Assembly (NCBI GenBank): GCA_958298945.1
Contig: OY282605.1
Span: 108,992,267 to 109,056,266, forward strand
Direction of reading: 5' to 3'
DNA from: Atherix ibis
Taxonomy: Eukaryota; Arthropoda; Insecta; Diptera; Athericidae
DNA length: 64,000 nt
How positions within the stretch are numbered: position 1 is the first letter of the stretch; each line of letters begins with the position of its first letter. The notes under the pieces were generated by a model, which searched no databases, was not told where the DNA came from, and saw nothing but the letters and a program-made list of their open reading frames with translations. A program made the translations under genes and the position numbers. Positions 1 to 10,559 of the stretch are shown piece by piece.

Positions 1-86
1 AAAGACATTTCGGTCATTTCTAAGCGCTATGGCCATATGATGGCCGACTTTTTTTTGACTGATATTCCAGATTTTAATCTGGAATA

Positions 87-982
87 CGAAATCTGTTCAA
101 AAAGTATCGCGAATTTTGAATTTCCGCGGGTTACTTATATTCGGTTTTCGATTTTTAGTGGCGTTATGTTGGTACTCATGTCTTTCACTTATGCCGACAA
201 GTTTGGTCATTTTGAATGTTCAGTTAATTTTTGACAGCTGCTTTGCTTGCACGTGTTTTGGCTCGTCTTCAATTTTTGCTCAATTTTGACCAAAAACAGC
301 ATGGCATTAACATTGCTAAGGATCTGTTGGATTCTGCCCGCGACGACTCAAGTTTGCTCAAAACTGGTGACGAACCATGGGTTTATGGTTATGACATGGA
401 AACCAAAGCTCAATCATTCCAATGGAAGCTCCCGCACGAGCCAAGACCGAAAAAACACGCCAAGTTCGGTCGAATGTGAAGGTTTTGCTTACAGTTTTCT
501 TCGATTGCATGGGCGTGGTGCATTATGAGTTCATGCCACAGGGTAGAATGGTCAATAAGGAATATTATCTGCAAGTTATGCGCAAGTTGCGCCAAGCAAT
601 TCGCCAGAAACGCCCGGATTTGTGGAAGAACAAAAATTGGCTTTTGCCATTTTTGGTCAAAAACCACACACTTATAATGCCGCAGCCACCGTATTCCCCA
701 GATCTGGCCCCTGTGTATTTTTCTTCTTCCCGAAACTGAAGAGCCCCATGAAAGGATGACGCTACGCTACGATTGAGAAGATAAAGACGGCATCGGAGGA
801 GGAGCTGAACATGATTACAAAAAATGTTTTTTTGAAGTGCTTCGAGGATTGGAAAAAACGTTGGCACAAGTGTATAATATCTGGTTGGGATTACTTTGAA
901 GAGGACAAAATAGATATTCATGAATAAATAAATAATTTTTGAAAAAAACACAAAATTCGCGATACTTTTTGAACAGACCTCG
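87..982 (+). mobile_element. Mariner, deleted copy A, inserted in a DD41D element
   Basis: The element has 32-bp terminal inverted repeats (left starts CGAAATCTGTTCAAAAAG, right ends CTTTTTGAACAGACCTCG). It lies after TA (85-86) and is followed by TG (983-984), probably a mutated TA target duplication. At 896 bp it is shorter than a full mariner (about 1.3 kb). Most of the N-terminal DNA-binding half is missing: non-coding 5' sequence joins at about 280 to a block matching the middle of the transposase. The same structure recurs at 11961-12883 and in rearranged form at 39465-40381. It is non-autonomous. Confidence 0.9.
231..931 (+). pseudogene. Mariner transposase pseudogene (copy A)
   Basis: Transposases of this family cut and paste DNA with a D,D,D triad (DD34D). 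The first Asp survives in 'TGDE' (about 367-378), though the residues before it are shortened. 'PHEPRPKK', 'NVKVLLTVFFDC' and 'TVNKEYYLQVMRK'-like blocks follow, across a frameshift near 455. The segment that should carry HHDNAPAH and the second Asp is deleted: the frame goes from WKNKNWLL straight to FLVKNHTLIM. The third motif reads YSPDLAP, followed by a frameshift (VYFSSSRN instead of CDFFLFPK). The C-terminal tail (KCFEDWKKRWHKCI, DYFEEDKI) is readable in another frame up to about 930. The product would be inactive. Confidence 0.85.
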
Positions 983-1285
983 TGTATGTGGTTTTAACAA
1001 CACTATGCTACAAGCTAATTATGCAAAAGGTTCGCAGGATGCGTAATCAGAGATTTGGTGTTGGATCCCAAAAATCGTACGATTTGACGACGTTGAAGAT
1101 TTTTTTATAAGGCTACCTAATACTCAATTTTTACACAATCTTTAAACTTTAAAGCATTCAAAACCCAATATCCGTCAAGTAATGATCGAATTACAGCCCG
1201 AAATGTACGAAAAAAGCATCAAAAATTTCCTTAGAAGGATCGAGTCCTGCAATAAATTTTATGGCTATCATTGAAATAATATTAT

Positions 1286-3180
1286 ACTTTATACATAATG
1301 GTTATATTTAAATAATATAATTAAATAAATATTTTATGAAAATCTTAAGTTAAAATATTATTTATTTAAGTTTATTTTAAAAAATATAAATTGGACAAAT
1401 CAAAATTTTTATTCTTTTTTAAAAAATTTTTTATCGAAGAAGTTGATTTTTTGTATTTCAAATATTTTTAGAGAAAATATTTTGAAAAGATTATACGAGT
1501 TAAAAACCTTTGCTTTTGGTTATGTTTAAAATGTTCGTTCAAAACCTTTTAGTGAAACTTAGGTATTTGTTAAAAAAATTATCTTTATGGAAGAAATACG
1601 CGTTAAATATGGTATTCTTAAAAGTATATTTTTTTTATTAGTTTATATTAAATATTTAGTAAAACAATTTTTGTAAACTTTTCCTAAAAGGAATTATAAA
1701 TCAATTTAGGGTAAAAAACTTCAATAAAATTTTAACTTTTTACTATGATTTTCATTCCATATTTTTAGTACGTTCTTATTAAGTTTTTAATTATTTAGAA
1801 AATGAATGTTTGTTTTGAAATTTTACTATTTTTATATTTTTATTCGTAAAATTTTTTTTTTAACGGAAGTTTTTTTTATCGAAAATATAAAGGATACATT
1901 TTTGTAGCCTTTTTTTATTCATACTAAATTATGAAAAATAAAGACTAAATAAAAATTATAATTATAAAATTTGTTATACATTGTAACAATTAAAAAAAAT
2001 ACATAAAAACATTCAAACGGCTTTAAACTTTTAAAAATTAAAAGAAATTACAATCTATCATATTGATCCAGTAGAAAATGTTTAATACTGTGAAAAGGTT
2101 AATTATGCTATTGTAAGGTAACATACTCGTATATACCAAAGAACGATGATTGACTTTCTAATAAATTCTAATAAAAAAAAATTTAATGACACACAAATAC
2201 TATAAAAAATGATTTGGTAACAAACGACCTTCTTTTTAGATCTGCAATAAAATTAGAATTAGTTCTATTTTTAACACTCTACCTACTATTGGACATAAGC
2301 TAATTTTCACAATAAAATAATTCCAATAAAGTTGACATATTTTTTCCCTTCTACCATCAAATTGCCTAAATATTCTGTATAATTATGCGTTCGAAATTCG
2401 TTCTGGTTTGATGAATGTCACAGACCAGTAAAGATGATATTTCGTTTCAAAAAAATTTGCAAAATGTTCATTGACTCAGCAATTCCAAATAATATACGAC
2501 CAGTAAACCAATTTAATTTTGAATATCATTTGTCATCAGCAACACCAAAAAAAAAAATGATATAAATTTAAATTTAGGTATGATGATAATGTATTTAATA
2601 ATAACAATTTTATTTTGAAAGATTATTTTTTGTTTGGACAAATTATGAGCTCGTTCAATACTATCTCATAATCCGAATTTGTAAAAATAGCGACTGTATC
2701 TTCAAAGAATAAATTTACTACTAGAAATAAAATATATCCGATTCTAGTTTGCAAGAATATTTATTAATAAAATACTAATTCGTTAGTAACAAAAACTAAT
2801 GCATTTTTATTACAAAGTGATGATAATCATTAATATTTTATTACTTTTGAAAAATTATTGAAAAGAAATGAATTGTCATAAAAATTATGTTGAAGAGGTA
2901 AATTATATAATCGGCATTGGTAACGAAAAAATGTATATGTGTATAGAATAGGATCAAGCACACTACTCTACGGGACACCAGTGTATATGCCAAATGAGTG
3001 TTATTATTGCAGATATGCTTTGACTTAAATATGAAGATGGTAGCAATAAGTCCTTATATAATTAAAAAATTGCCAAAAAAGAAAAAAAAGTAAAAAAGAA
3101 AACAAATTTTAGGCTATAATTTTTAATTAAACTTTTTGTAGTGTTTTTTTTTCAAATTCGGAATTTAAATAATGTGAAAT
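1286..3180. other. AT-rich intergenic DNA, no gene seen
   Basis: Long runs of A and T with no reading frame of note and no recognisable transposon ends. It may contain older decayed repeats that cannot be recognised by eye. Confidence 0.6.
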
Positions 3181-3182
3181 TT

Positions 3183-4240
3183 TCAAAACGACGTCGGAGT
3201 GTATACTTTTTTATGGGAACTGAATTTTAAGTGTGTCAAATTTATATGTCTAAATAGTATACAGTTAAAAGTTCGATTTGATAAAATTTTTAATTTATTA
3301 TATAAATTAGACTCCTTTTTTTGGGGTAACTTGTTATAACTTTTACGTACATTTTGAGCTGTTCTCCGTGCTTTGACACACGATCTTTTGCATAGCCCCC
3401 CCCCATAAAAGTTCAACTGCGTGAAATGGCACGATCTTGGAGGCCAATAGACATCACCAAATCTTATATTCACTCATCCTGAGAACTTTTTGCGCTATAA
3501 AGGCAAAATTTGCTGTGTGGCTTGTGGTGCCGTATTCTTAAAGCAACTCCAGATTAAAATCTTTAAGTTCATGAAAAAAAGTCGATTATTATGTAGCCAT
3601 AGCGCTCAGAATTGATGGTAACGGTCTCTCCTTCTTTATTTACAAGGAAATACGGGTCAACGACACCTTAGGATTAACAGACAGTCACTTTTTGCAGTTA
3701 CAATAGCTTTATACAGTCACTTGTGGCATTTCAGAGCCCCATATATTGAAATTTTTTATTATTGCCCTTGTAAGGTCTCTGAGATAAGAACCAGGGGCGG
3801 GTATTCTGTAGCGCTACGACTATGAGGCCATTTGACGACTTCATGTTTCGTGTAGGTTGGCATTGCCAGATTTACTAATGAAACTGGTCGATGGAAATTT
3901 GGTGGGAAAAGTCAGATATTGTTAAATTTTGTGGAGCAAATTAAGATGATTAGGAAGATTTAGAAAAATAATTATTGAATCTAGCAGCTTTACAATGGAA
4001 GGAGTTTTATTCAAAAAGAAATTTTGGGTTAATTGGCATTCATTTAAATGGTGAGTTAATACGAGGCATGGTGAGTTAAACGGCACAGCAAATTTGCTTA
4101 TTAACGTATTCACCGTGCTGGAAATGAGCATTCTCACAACTTTTGTTGAAACTTTTTAAAATTTTAATCCCCTTCTGCAAAACGAAACAAAATTCGAGGT
4201 GTCCTGTATCAGCACAATATGGTAAGAGCTAAGAGCTGTT
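3183..4240 (-). mobile_element. DD41D (rosa-like) transposase relic, antisense
   Basis: Reading the minus strand from about 4140 down to 3183 gives the order expected for a DD41D transposase. First comes AHF..GEYVNKQ (about 4085-4135), then a WGSENP-like and KVTV-like block with the EGETVTINSERYGY block (about 3580-3780), a decayed GTTSHTANFAL block (the second-Asp region, about 3505-3545), and FGDV-WPPRSC-FTQL (the third-Asp region, about 3400-3470). Many stops and indels separate the pieces, and the Asp before LTP is replaced (SCHFTQL). A run of nine C at about 3397-3405 lies inside it. No terminal repeats were identified. It is a pseudogene of the family at 50858-51706, clearly older. Confidence 0.75.
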
Positions 4241-4540
4241 GAAATCTATTCTATTCTTTAGTGTCTCCAAATTCTTAGCGTTTTTGCGTAGGCCTTAGAG
4301 TCACTTAAACCAAATCTGTTTTATTGTCCGTTGCTATAAACACGATTCTAACCGTTTACATTCAACATAAACTCCTCCTTATTATGGTTCATTGTGATAA
4401 TTTTCTGCAGCCACGTGGTCGCATAGTATCAAACAAATTTTTATTATATAAACGTCGGAACTATTCATCCTTAGTAAGAGGTCCTGAGATTGTTCAAAGC
4501 ATTTTTTTTTAAATCAAAGAGTGACAAGGGATTATTCGCA
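4241..4540. other. AT-rich spacer, nothing recognised
   Basis: No motif, repeat boundary or coding signal that I can support between the DD41D relic and the ~80-bp satellite. Confidence 0.5.
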
Positions 4541-5680
4541 TTATTAAAAAAATAAATATTTTGGTTACCTCTTTTTAGTAGTAGACGGTTGGACTCAAAC
4601 ATCAAAGGCTCATTTATATTTCCCAGAAGTGCTTAAGGAGGTACGAACTTCTTTTACAGTTAGATTTTGGGCCCTAGTGATATAGGATCAGTCACATTTC
4701 CCAAAAAAAAAAAATGAAAATAAAGATTGGATAACATCTTCTATAGAAGGAGTTTGGGCGCCAGTATAAAAGAGTCATTCATATTCCTTTAAGTAAATAA
4801 AGATTGCCTAAATTTTACGATACTAGGACTTTGAGGTCTAGTGGCAAAATATCTTTCACATTTCCTAAACATACATTAAGACTGGCTGTAATAGGAGTTT
4901 GGGATTCTATAATAAAAGATGATTTACATTTGAAAAAATAAATGAAGACTGGCCGACTTCTTCTGCAGTAGGAGTTTGGTCCCAATTATCAAAATTTATT
5001 TTTATTTCTCATAATAGTATGGGCTCCAAAACGACATAAGATCAGACACATTTCCTGCATTAAATAAAGACTGGATAACTTCTTTAATTGGAGTAGTTGG
5101 GGTTCAAGATAGGATCTTTTTCATTTTTAACAAATATATACGAGTATAGATTGGATAAGCGTAGATTTGATAACTTTGACCGCAGTTGGAGTGTAGGATC
5201 CAAAGTTTATGATAATTTATATTTTGCAATATAAATAGAAGCTGGCTTAGTTTTTATTAATTAGACGTTGAGCCCGAAGAGTTAATGAATTATTTATATT
5301 TCCCAAAAGTGCTTTAAGAATGGCTAATTTCTCGTATAAAACAGTTAAAACTCCAGTATCAAAAGTTCATTAACATTTCCCAATCTTTCACATTTCTAAA
5401 AAAAATTAAGATTTATGTAACTTCTTCTATAACAGAAGTTTTTGCTCCAGTTTAAAAAGATAAATTATGTTTTTTTAAAATAAATAAAGACTAAATTTTC
5501 TCATAGTAGAAGTTTGAGGTCTAGTGACAAATGATCTTTTACGTTTCCTAAACACACATTGAGACTGGATAACCTCTTCTATCTGTAGCAAGAGTTTGAG
5601 ATCCTGTAAAAAAGGATCTTAGACATTTTTTTAAATAAATAAAGGTTGAACAACTCCTTCCATCGGATGATTTTTTTGCT
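4540..5680. repeat. Degenerate ~80-bp satellite, block 1
   Basis: About 14 diverged units follow each other at roughly 80-bp spacing. Recurring core phrases are AAATAAAGACTGGATAACTTC, then a variant of CTATAGTAGGAGTTTGGG, then a variant of CAGTATCAAAAGATCATTTACATTTCCC. Clear examples are near 4720, 4955, 5080, 5495 and 5560. The units are strongly diverged, so the array is old. The same repeat resumes at about 6862 beyond a DD41D relic, so that element inserted into one original array. Confidence 0.75.
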
Positions 5681-6860
5681 GTTTGGTTTTTTTTTGTTCT
5701 TAATTTTAATAGATTAATGTGTGTTAAAGTCAAAAGTAACATTGCCATTTTATAATAAAAATACAACATTTACAAATTATTAAATTTTTTTATATAAACT
5801 TATGCTCTGTGAAAAATTTGTTTTGCATCAGTTTTACGCTATTCGCATCAGTTTTACGCTATTCGACATCAAACCATCAACCCGTATGCGTAGAGTGCGT
5901 ACAGAGGGAATTATTGCTGCCGTAGCGTCCAGTGTTGATGAAGACCGCGATTTGTCCATCCGTTGCCGTTCACAGCAATTGGGATTATGTTACTCGACTA
6001 TGTGGAAGATTTTACGCAAGGATCTTGGTCTAAAAGCATATAAAATATAGCTCAACTTGAGGAAAATCCGTGTTTTTACCTAAAAATTGCATTCAGCGAC
6101 GAAGCTCATTTCTGGTTGAATGGGTATGTGAATAAGCAAACTTGTCGCATTAGGTCTGATGAACAACCACAGGCAAAACAAGAACTGCCATTGCACCCAG
6201 AAAAATGCACTGTTTAGTGCTGGCCGCAACATTACCGTCAATGGCACCCGCTATCGCTTGATGATTTCGAACTTTTTTTTGGCCAAAAAGCAAGAGCTTC
6301 ATTTCGTCGACATGTGGTTTCAATAAGACGGTGCTACATGCCACACAGTACGTGGACATATTGAGAGATGAGTTCGGTGAGCAATTTATCTCACAATTCG
6401 GACCGGTGAGTTTGCCGCCTAGATCGTACGATTTGACGCTTCTAGACTACTTTTTATGAGGCTACGTGAAGCTACTTATCTGTGCCGATAAATCAGCATC
6501 ACTTGCAGCCATGGAAGACAACATTACACGTTTTATTAGCGATACGAGGTATGTTCAAAAAGTATCGCGAATTTTGTGTTTTTTTTTCAAAAGTTACTTA
6601 TTTTTTTATGAATATCTATTTTGTGCCCTTCAAAGTAACGCTTTTTTTCAATCCTCGAAGCACATCAAAAAATAATTTTTTGTGATGTCAAGAAGTGGTT
6701 CAAAATTGGACCTCTTGTATGGATCACTTAAATCATAGTGTCGTGGCAAACATTTACATAAAATAATCTTTAAAAAGTAAATTGATTTATCGATTTAAAT
6801 AAAAATTTCGTAAACGTTTTTTTGAAAATTTGAAAAGCAAACACTTTAAAAACCACCCGT
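5680..6860 (+). mobile_element. DD41D (rosa-like) element relic inserted in satellite
   Basis: The transposase can be followed in order. QIIKFFY-N-CSVKN (about 5772-5815) is the N-terminal start. After a gap and a small tandem duplication (about 5825-5865) comes FTLFDIKPSTRMRRVRTE (5850-5905), then LSIRCRSQQLGLCYSTMWKILRKDLGLKAYKI (5953-6048), SDEAHFWLNGYVNKQ with the first catalytic Asp (about 6098-6140), and decayed later domains. The C-terminal block VVQNWTSCMDHLNHS lies at 6705-6750, after an inserted mariner tip (6546-6697). The exact element ends are uncertain; the 3' limit is set where satellite units resume near 6862. Stops begin after 6050, so it is non-functional. Confidence 0.8.
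6546..6697 (-). mobile_element. Mariner 3'-end fragment nested in the DD41D relic
   Basis: Starts after a TA (6544-6545) with the mariner tip CGAGGTATGTTCAAAAAG and continues with sequence matching the reverse complement of the 3' end of copy A: ATGAATATCTATTTTGT, then CAATCCTCGAAGCAC. About 30 bp between those two blocks are missing compared with copy A. The other end of the mariner is lost: host DD41D coding sequence resumes at about 6700. It is therefore either a truncated insertion or one later deleted. Confidence 0.8.
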
Positions 6861-6861
6861 T

Positions 6862-7500
6862 ATATCCAGTAGGAGCAGGGCTCCAGTGTTAAAAGATCTT
6901 TCATATTTCTTAGGAGTACATAAAGATTGGCTATCTTCTTTTATAGTAGTAGTTTGGGCTTCGGTTATATTTTTTATAATAAAAAAAGAGTGAATAGGGC
7001 AATTTTGGATCAATAGGATGATTGATAGGATCTTATTTTTCAAAAATATATATATGGATCGGTTATCTATTACAGGATTTCGGGCTTTTGTATTTAAGGT
7101 ACTTTACATTTTTCCGAATAAAAAAAAAATACTCAACTTCTTCTATAGCAGGAGCGGTAGTACAGTGTTATTACTCAAAATGCAGTAAGATTGGATAACT
7201 TTGTCCACAGTTGTAGTTTGGGCTTCACAGTTTTAGATCATTTACCCATTTTCCAATATTAATAAAGACTTTTTTTTTAACTTCTTTTTTAAGTAGAAAT
7301 GTGTACTAATTAAAAGTTTTATTCATAATTATAAAAGTAAACAGAGACTAATTCTATAGTAGAAGCAGTCATCCACTGTTAAAGGCCGATCCACATTACC
7401 CAAAATATATAAATACTGGTTAACTAGGCTCTTTTACGTTTTCCAATAATACACTATATATAGATTGGATAACTTTTTCGATAGTAGTAGAACCAGTATT
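6862..7500. repeat. Degenerate ~80-bp satellite, block 2
   Basis: Continuation of the block at 4540-5680, about eight units, with cores such as AGATTGGCTATCTTCTT near 6922, AGATTGGATAACTTTG near 7187 and AGATTGGATAACTTTTTCG near 7472, each followed by TAGTAGTTTGGG-like phrases. Divergence is similar to block 1. Confidence 0.7.
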
Positions 7501-9235
7501 ACTGTACTTGATATTAGTTTTTAATAATATCCACTGTACAATTTACACAGGTTAAAATGAAACAATCTTTATTATTTATTTTAATACTAAATTACACTTA
7601 CAAAAATCACCCCAAAAAATTTTTTTAAAAAAAATGAATCTGTTTGCATAAATTTCCTGCAAAATAAACAAGGCACCTAAGTTGGAAAATTTGCTGATTA
7701 ATTAAATAATATTTTACAGAAGATTAATCTCAACACTCCTCAAATTTTCATCAACATTTAAGTATCATGATTGATTATTTTCAATACATTAAATTTTAAG
7801 ATTTTCTTTTCCTTTAACTTCTGATTATCCTTCTTATGGGAAAATTCTCTAAAGGAAAGACTTTTTGCAATCTCATCACTTTAATATGATTAGTAATAGT
7901 CGTCAGAAGATGAGAGAAAACAGTCCACATAAATTCCCATCAATCTTGTTATCACTTTTTTTTTTCATAGTTTTAGTGATTTTTGTTGTTTTTTTTTTGT
8001 TTGTTAATTTTTCCTACAAGATTGTATGTTAAGGATTATAATAAAGATTGTTCGTTTGAAAAATCATAAATTCTCATAGAAAGTTTCTTTTTACATTTTT
8101 TTTATTTCTTTTTTTTTGTGTATCCAAAAATAATGATTTGCTATTAAACTAATTGAAGCAATTTAGCAGACTTCAGAGCAAATAGAAAATCGTATTTTTT
8201 TCCTTCGCCAATATCCTTCTTAAACTAGTACACAAAAGAGAAAGTTTTACACTCCATTAGGACGATCCTTTAAATCAGAATAAAGGTTCAATGTGAAAAT
8301 GTTAAGATTATTAAGCAATTGTAAGGGTAGGGCCTGATTCTCTTAAACTTTTCTTGTCGAATTTGCCTTTAAGGAAAATCATAAAGGAAAACTTTTATTC
8401 TTTCGCAAAGATTGAACAAAACTCATTTAAATAGTCAAGGTACGAGTGTTATGGGAAAATGAGAACCAGAAGGAAAAAAATCGTTCATGGAGTGATTTCC
8501 GTTTTAAATTCAATTTAGATCAATTTGGGTTGGTCATGTTAAGAAAAATAGGTTTCAAGGTTAGAAAATTTCATAATTTTGTTCAGATCCATTCACTTTA
8601 TATACCAATCCTAAGAAAATATTAAAAGAAATTATTTTTGAGAGGATTTAAAGTAAGAAAATAAAAAAATAAAATTCGAAAGTAGGCAATCGGTCAATTA
8701 GGGCGGTTTTTTAATTTCTATTAGTGGAAAGGGTGTAATTTATGGTGATTCAGGTAAAAACATAGAATTAAGTACACATCTTATAATTGGGTATTTAATA
8801 ATGACGAAGGTGATTTTTTTTTTACCATACGAAACTCATTTAATCATTTTAAAACCTTGGGTCCTGCCATATTTCATGAAACATCGTTAGGAATGCTTTA
8901 AATATTTGCAATTAAGGGTTGGGTTGTTGCAGAAAAGTATTTAACTGGTAATATCTAAAAAAAGACTTTTGCTTAGTTCATATACAAATGGAATATTTTG
9001 TAGAAAGGATTCTCGTCAGATATGAAAGGTCATTGATGGATTCTCGTCTAGTTCTCGTAGATGTTCATTTCTAGAGTTTCATATAAGGGATTATCCTAGT
9101 TGTGCTTCCGAAAATAAAGTCAAATAAAACATATCTAATATATAGATATGGATATAAGTTTAATTATAGATTTTGCCATTCGATCAGGACCCGATCGTTT
9201 TTGAAGTAATTTTTAATGACTTTCGGACATTTCAG
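7500..9235. other. AT-rich intergenic DNA, no gene seen
   Basis: No transposon ends, tandem array or plausible exon recognised. All reading frames are short. Confidence 0.55.
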
Positions 9236-10020
9236 GTTGTAATTTGACCTTTACTTGACAGATGTTAGTCTTTTAGATGCTGTAAAGTTTAAATATTATT
9301 TGCGTAAGCACGATCTATTCTGGAGAATTACAAGAAAAATTAAGCACGATATATTCCCCAGTACTAAAAGAAAAATTCCAACGGCGTCAAATTGCACGAT
9401 CTTGCACGCCAATTGGCATCACTAAATCTCTCAGTTACTTTTTTAAGTAATTTTCGAATGAATTATTCGCACGGTTCAGGCTGTAATTTGACCATTACTT
9501 GGTCTTTTGGATGCTCCAAAGTTTAAGGATTGTTTGCGTAAGCATGATCTATTCCGTATTATTACAAGGAAAAGTAAGCGTGATATATTCTACAGTACTA
9601 TAAGAAAAAGTGCAATGGTGTCAAATTGAACGATCTTGGACGCTAATTGACATTACCAAATCTCTAAATTTCGCCTCTTGGAAACTTTTGATGCAATAAA
9701 GACAAAATTTGTTGTACTCTGTGGCTTAATGTGCTGTTTTCTTAAAACCACATACGGTTCAGACTAGATTGTTTTAGGTCAGGATAAAAAAATTGGTTAT
9801 CACACGACCATAGCGGTCATAATTAATGGTAACGGTCTGTCCTTCTTCATTTTTAAAGAAGTACGAGACATTGACACATGCAAACCGAAATCCCCACCAG
9901 TCAGTCACTTTTGCTGAATACAATGGCTTCTTTATAGTAACTTGTAGGCTTTCAGAGTTCTATATTTAACAATTTGACTTTTGAACGTGTTCACCGAGCC
10001 AGAAATGAGCGTCATTGTTA
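9236..10020 (-). mobile_element. DD41D relic with internal tandem duplication
   Basis: On the minus strand from about 10015 the sequence gives NDAHFWLGEHV (first-Asp region), then NSESLQVT, EGQTVTINYDRYGR-like (about 9810-9850), a region preceding the third Asp, and RFGNVN-RPRSFNLTPL (about 9610-9665). The last section occurs twice: about 9236-9437 and 9480-9668 are diverged direct copies offset by about 240 bp. Both end in the WPPRSCDLTPL equivalent, and both contain TTTGCGTAAGCA-GATCTATTC. Stops are numerous. Same family as 3183-4240. Confidence 0.7.
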
Positions 10021-10244
10021 AAGAAAAGTTTTTGCGAAATCATCACTTTTTTTTAAAAAAGTTTCTACAATTTGAACATAATTTATATAATACACGTAAA
10101 TAATTGTCAAATGGCAGGTCTCTCTTTTCTGAACGGCAAAATAGATAACTCAGTCTAAACTACTAAAAAGAAGTTCTTCAAAACATAGCCGTGACTAAAT
10201 ATTCGAGAGGAGAATCCTCCGTAAAATGGTAAAATGTATACCAT

Positions 10245-10332
10245 AAAATTTCATTATCAGATAGGCAAATAAAGTATTATCATCTGCAAATAGATGATAA
10301 TACTTTATTTGCCTATCTGATAATGAAATTTT
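10245..10332. repeat. Perfect 41-bp inverted repeat (hairpin), 6-nt loop
   Basis: Arms 10245-10285 and 10292-10332 are exact reverse complements. The loop is GCAAAT. No sequence outside the arms pairs well and no target duplication is evident. It could be a very small MITE-like element, a recent inverted duplication or a hairpin-RNA source; sequence alone does not decide. Confidence 0.95.
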
Positions 10333-10379
10333 AGAGCATTTATGATTTTATTTAATAGAAAATAAACTTAGAGGAAAAT

Positions 10380-10520
10380 TGGGGCTCTGGAGGTCTACAT
10401 TCGACACATTTGTGAAGGGATTAAAAATGTGCTCATATTACATTTACTCTTTTACCATCTCCAACAGACTCACAGTCGGTGATAATAAAAGAGTAAATGT
10501 AATATTAACACCTTTTTAAT
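10380..10520 (+). repeat. Jockey-derived inverted repeat (~34-bp arms)
   Basis: Left arm 10421-10454 and right arm 10486-10519 are imperfect inverted repeats around TACATTTACTCTTTTA. The left side reads like a decayed Jockey-type ORF2 segment: LEVYIRHICEGIK in one frame, then CAHITFTLLPSPTDSQ in the next. This matches in position the SKSTHVTFT region of the copies at 14990 and 55550. The right arm is an inverted partial copy of it. Confidence 0.55.
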
Positions 10521-10522
10521 CG

Positions 10523-10557
10523 TCTCTTCTCTCTCTCTCTCTCTTTCTCTATCTATC
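10523..10557. repeat. (CT)n microsatellite
   Basis: CT dinucleotide run interrupted by a few T and A bases. Confidence 0.9.
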
Positions 10558-10559
10558 CT

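Larger units (their letters stand above)
1..1285 (+). mobile_element. DD41D (rosa-like) mariner-relative relic, split by a mariner
   Basis: This is the coding remnant of a Tc1/mariner-superfamily transposase of the DD41D group. The 5' piece (1-86) reads as a segment ending SERYGH-type, then DFNLE. The 3' piece (985-1275) resumes with MWF-Q, a decayed D-G-A-T block, a decayed 'SCDLTPLDYFLWGY' block near 1075-1115 and a C-terminal block (LQPEMYEKSIKNFL, 1188-1232). Removing the mariner at 87-982 together with one TA restores the frame across the junction (DFNLE then MWF). Stops and substitutions throughout show it is dead. The element is truncated at the left by the window edge and no terminal repeats are visible. 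Identification rests on shared motifs with the cleaner DD41D copy at 50858-51706; the insertion logic is seen directly. Confidence 0.8.
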
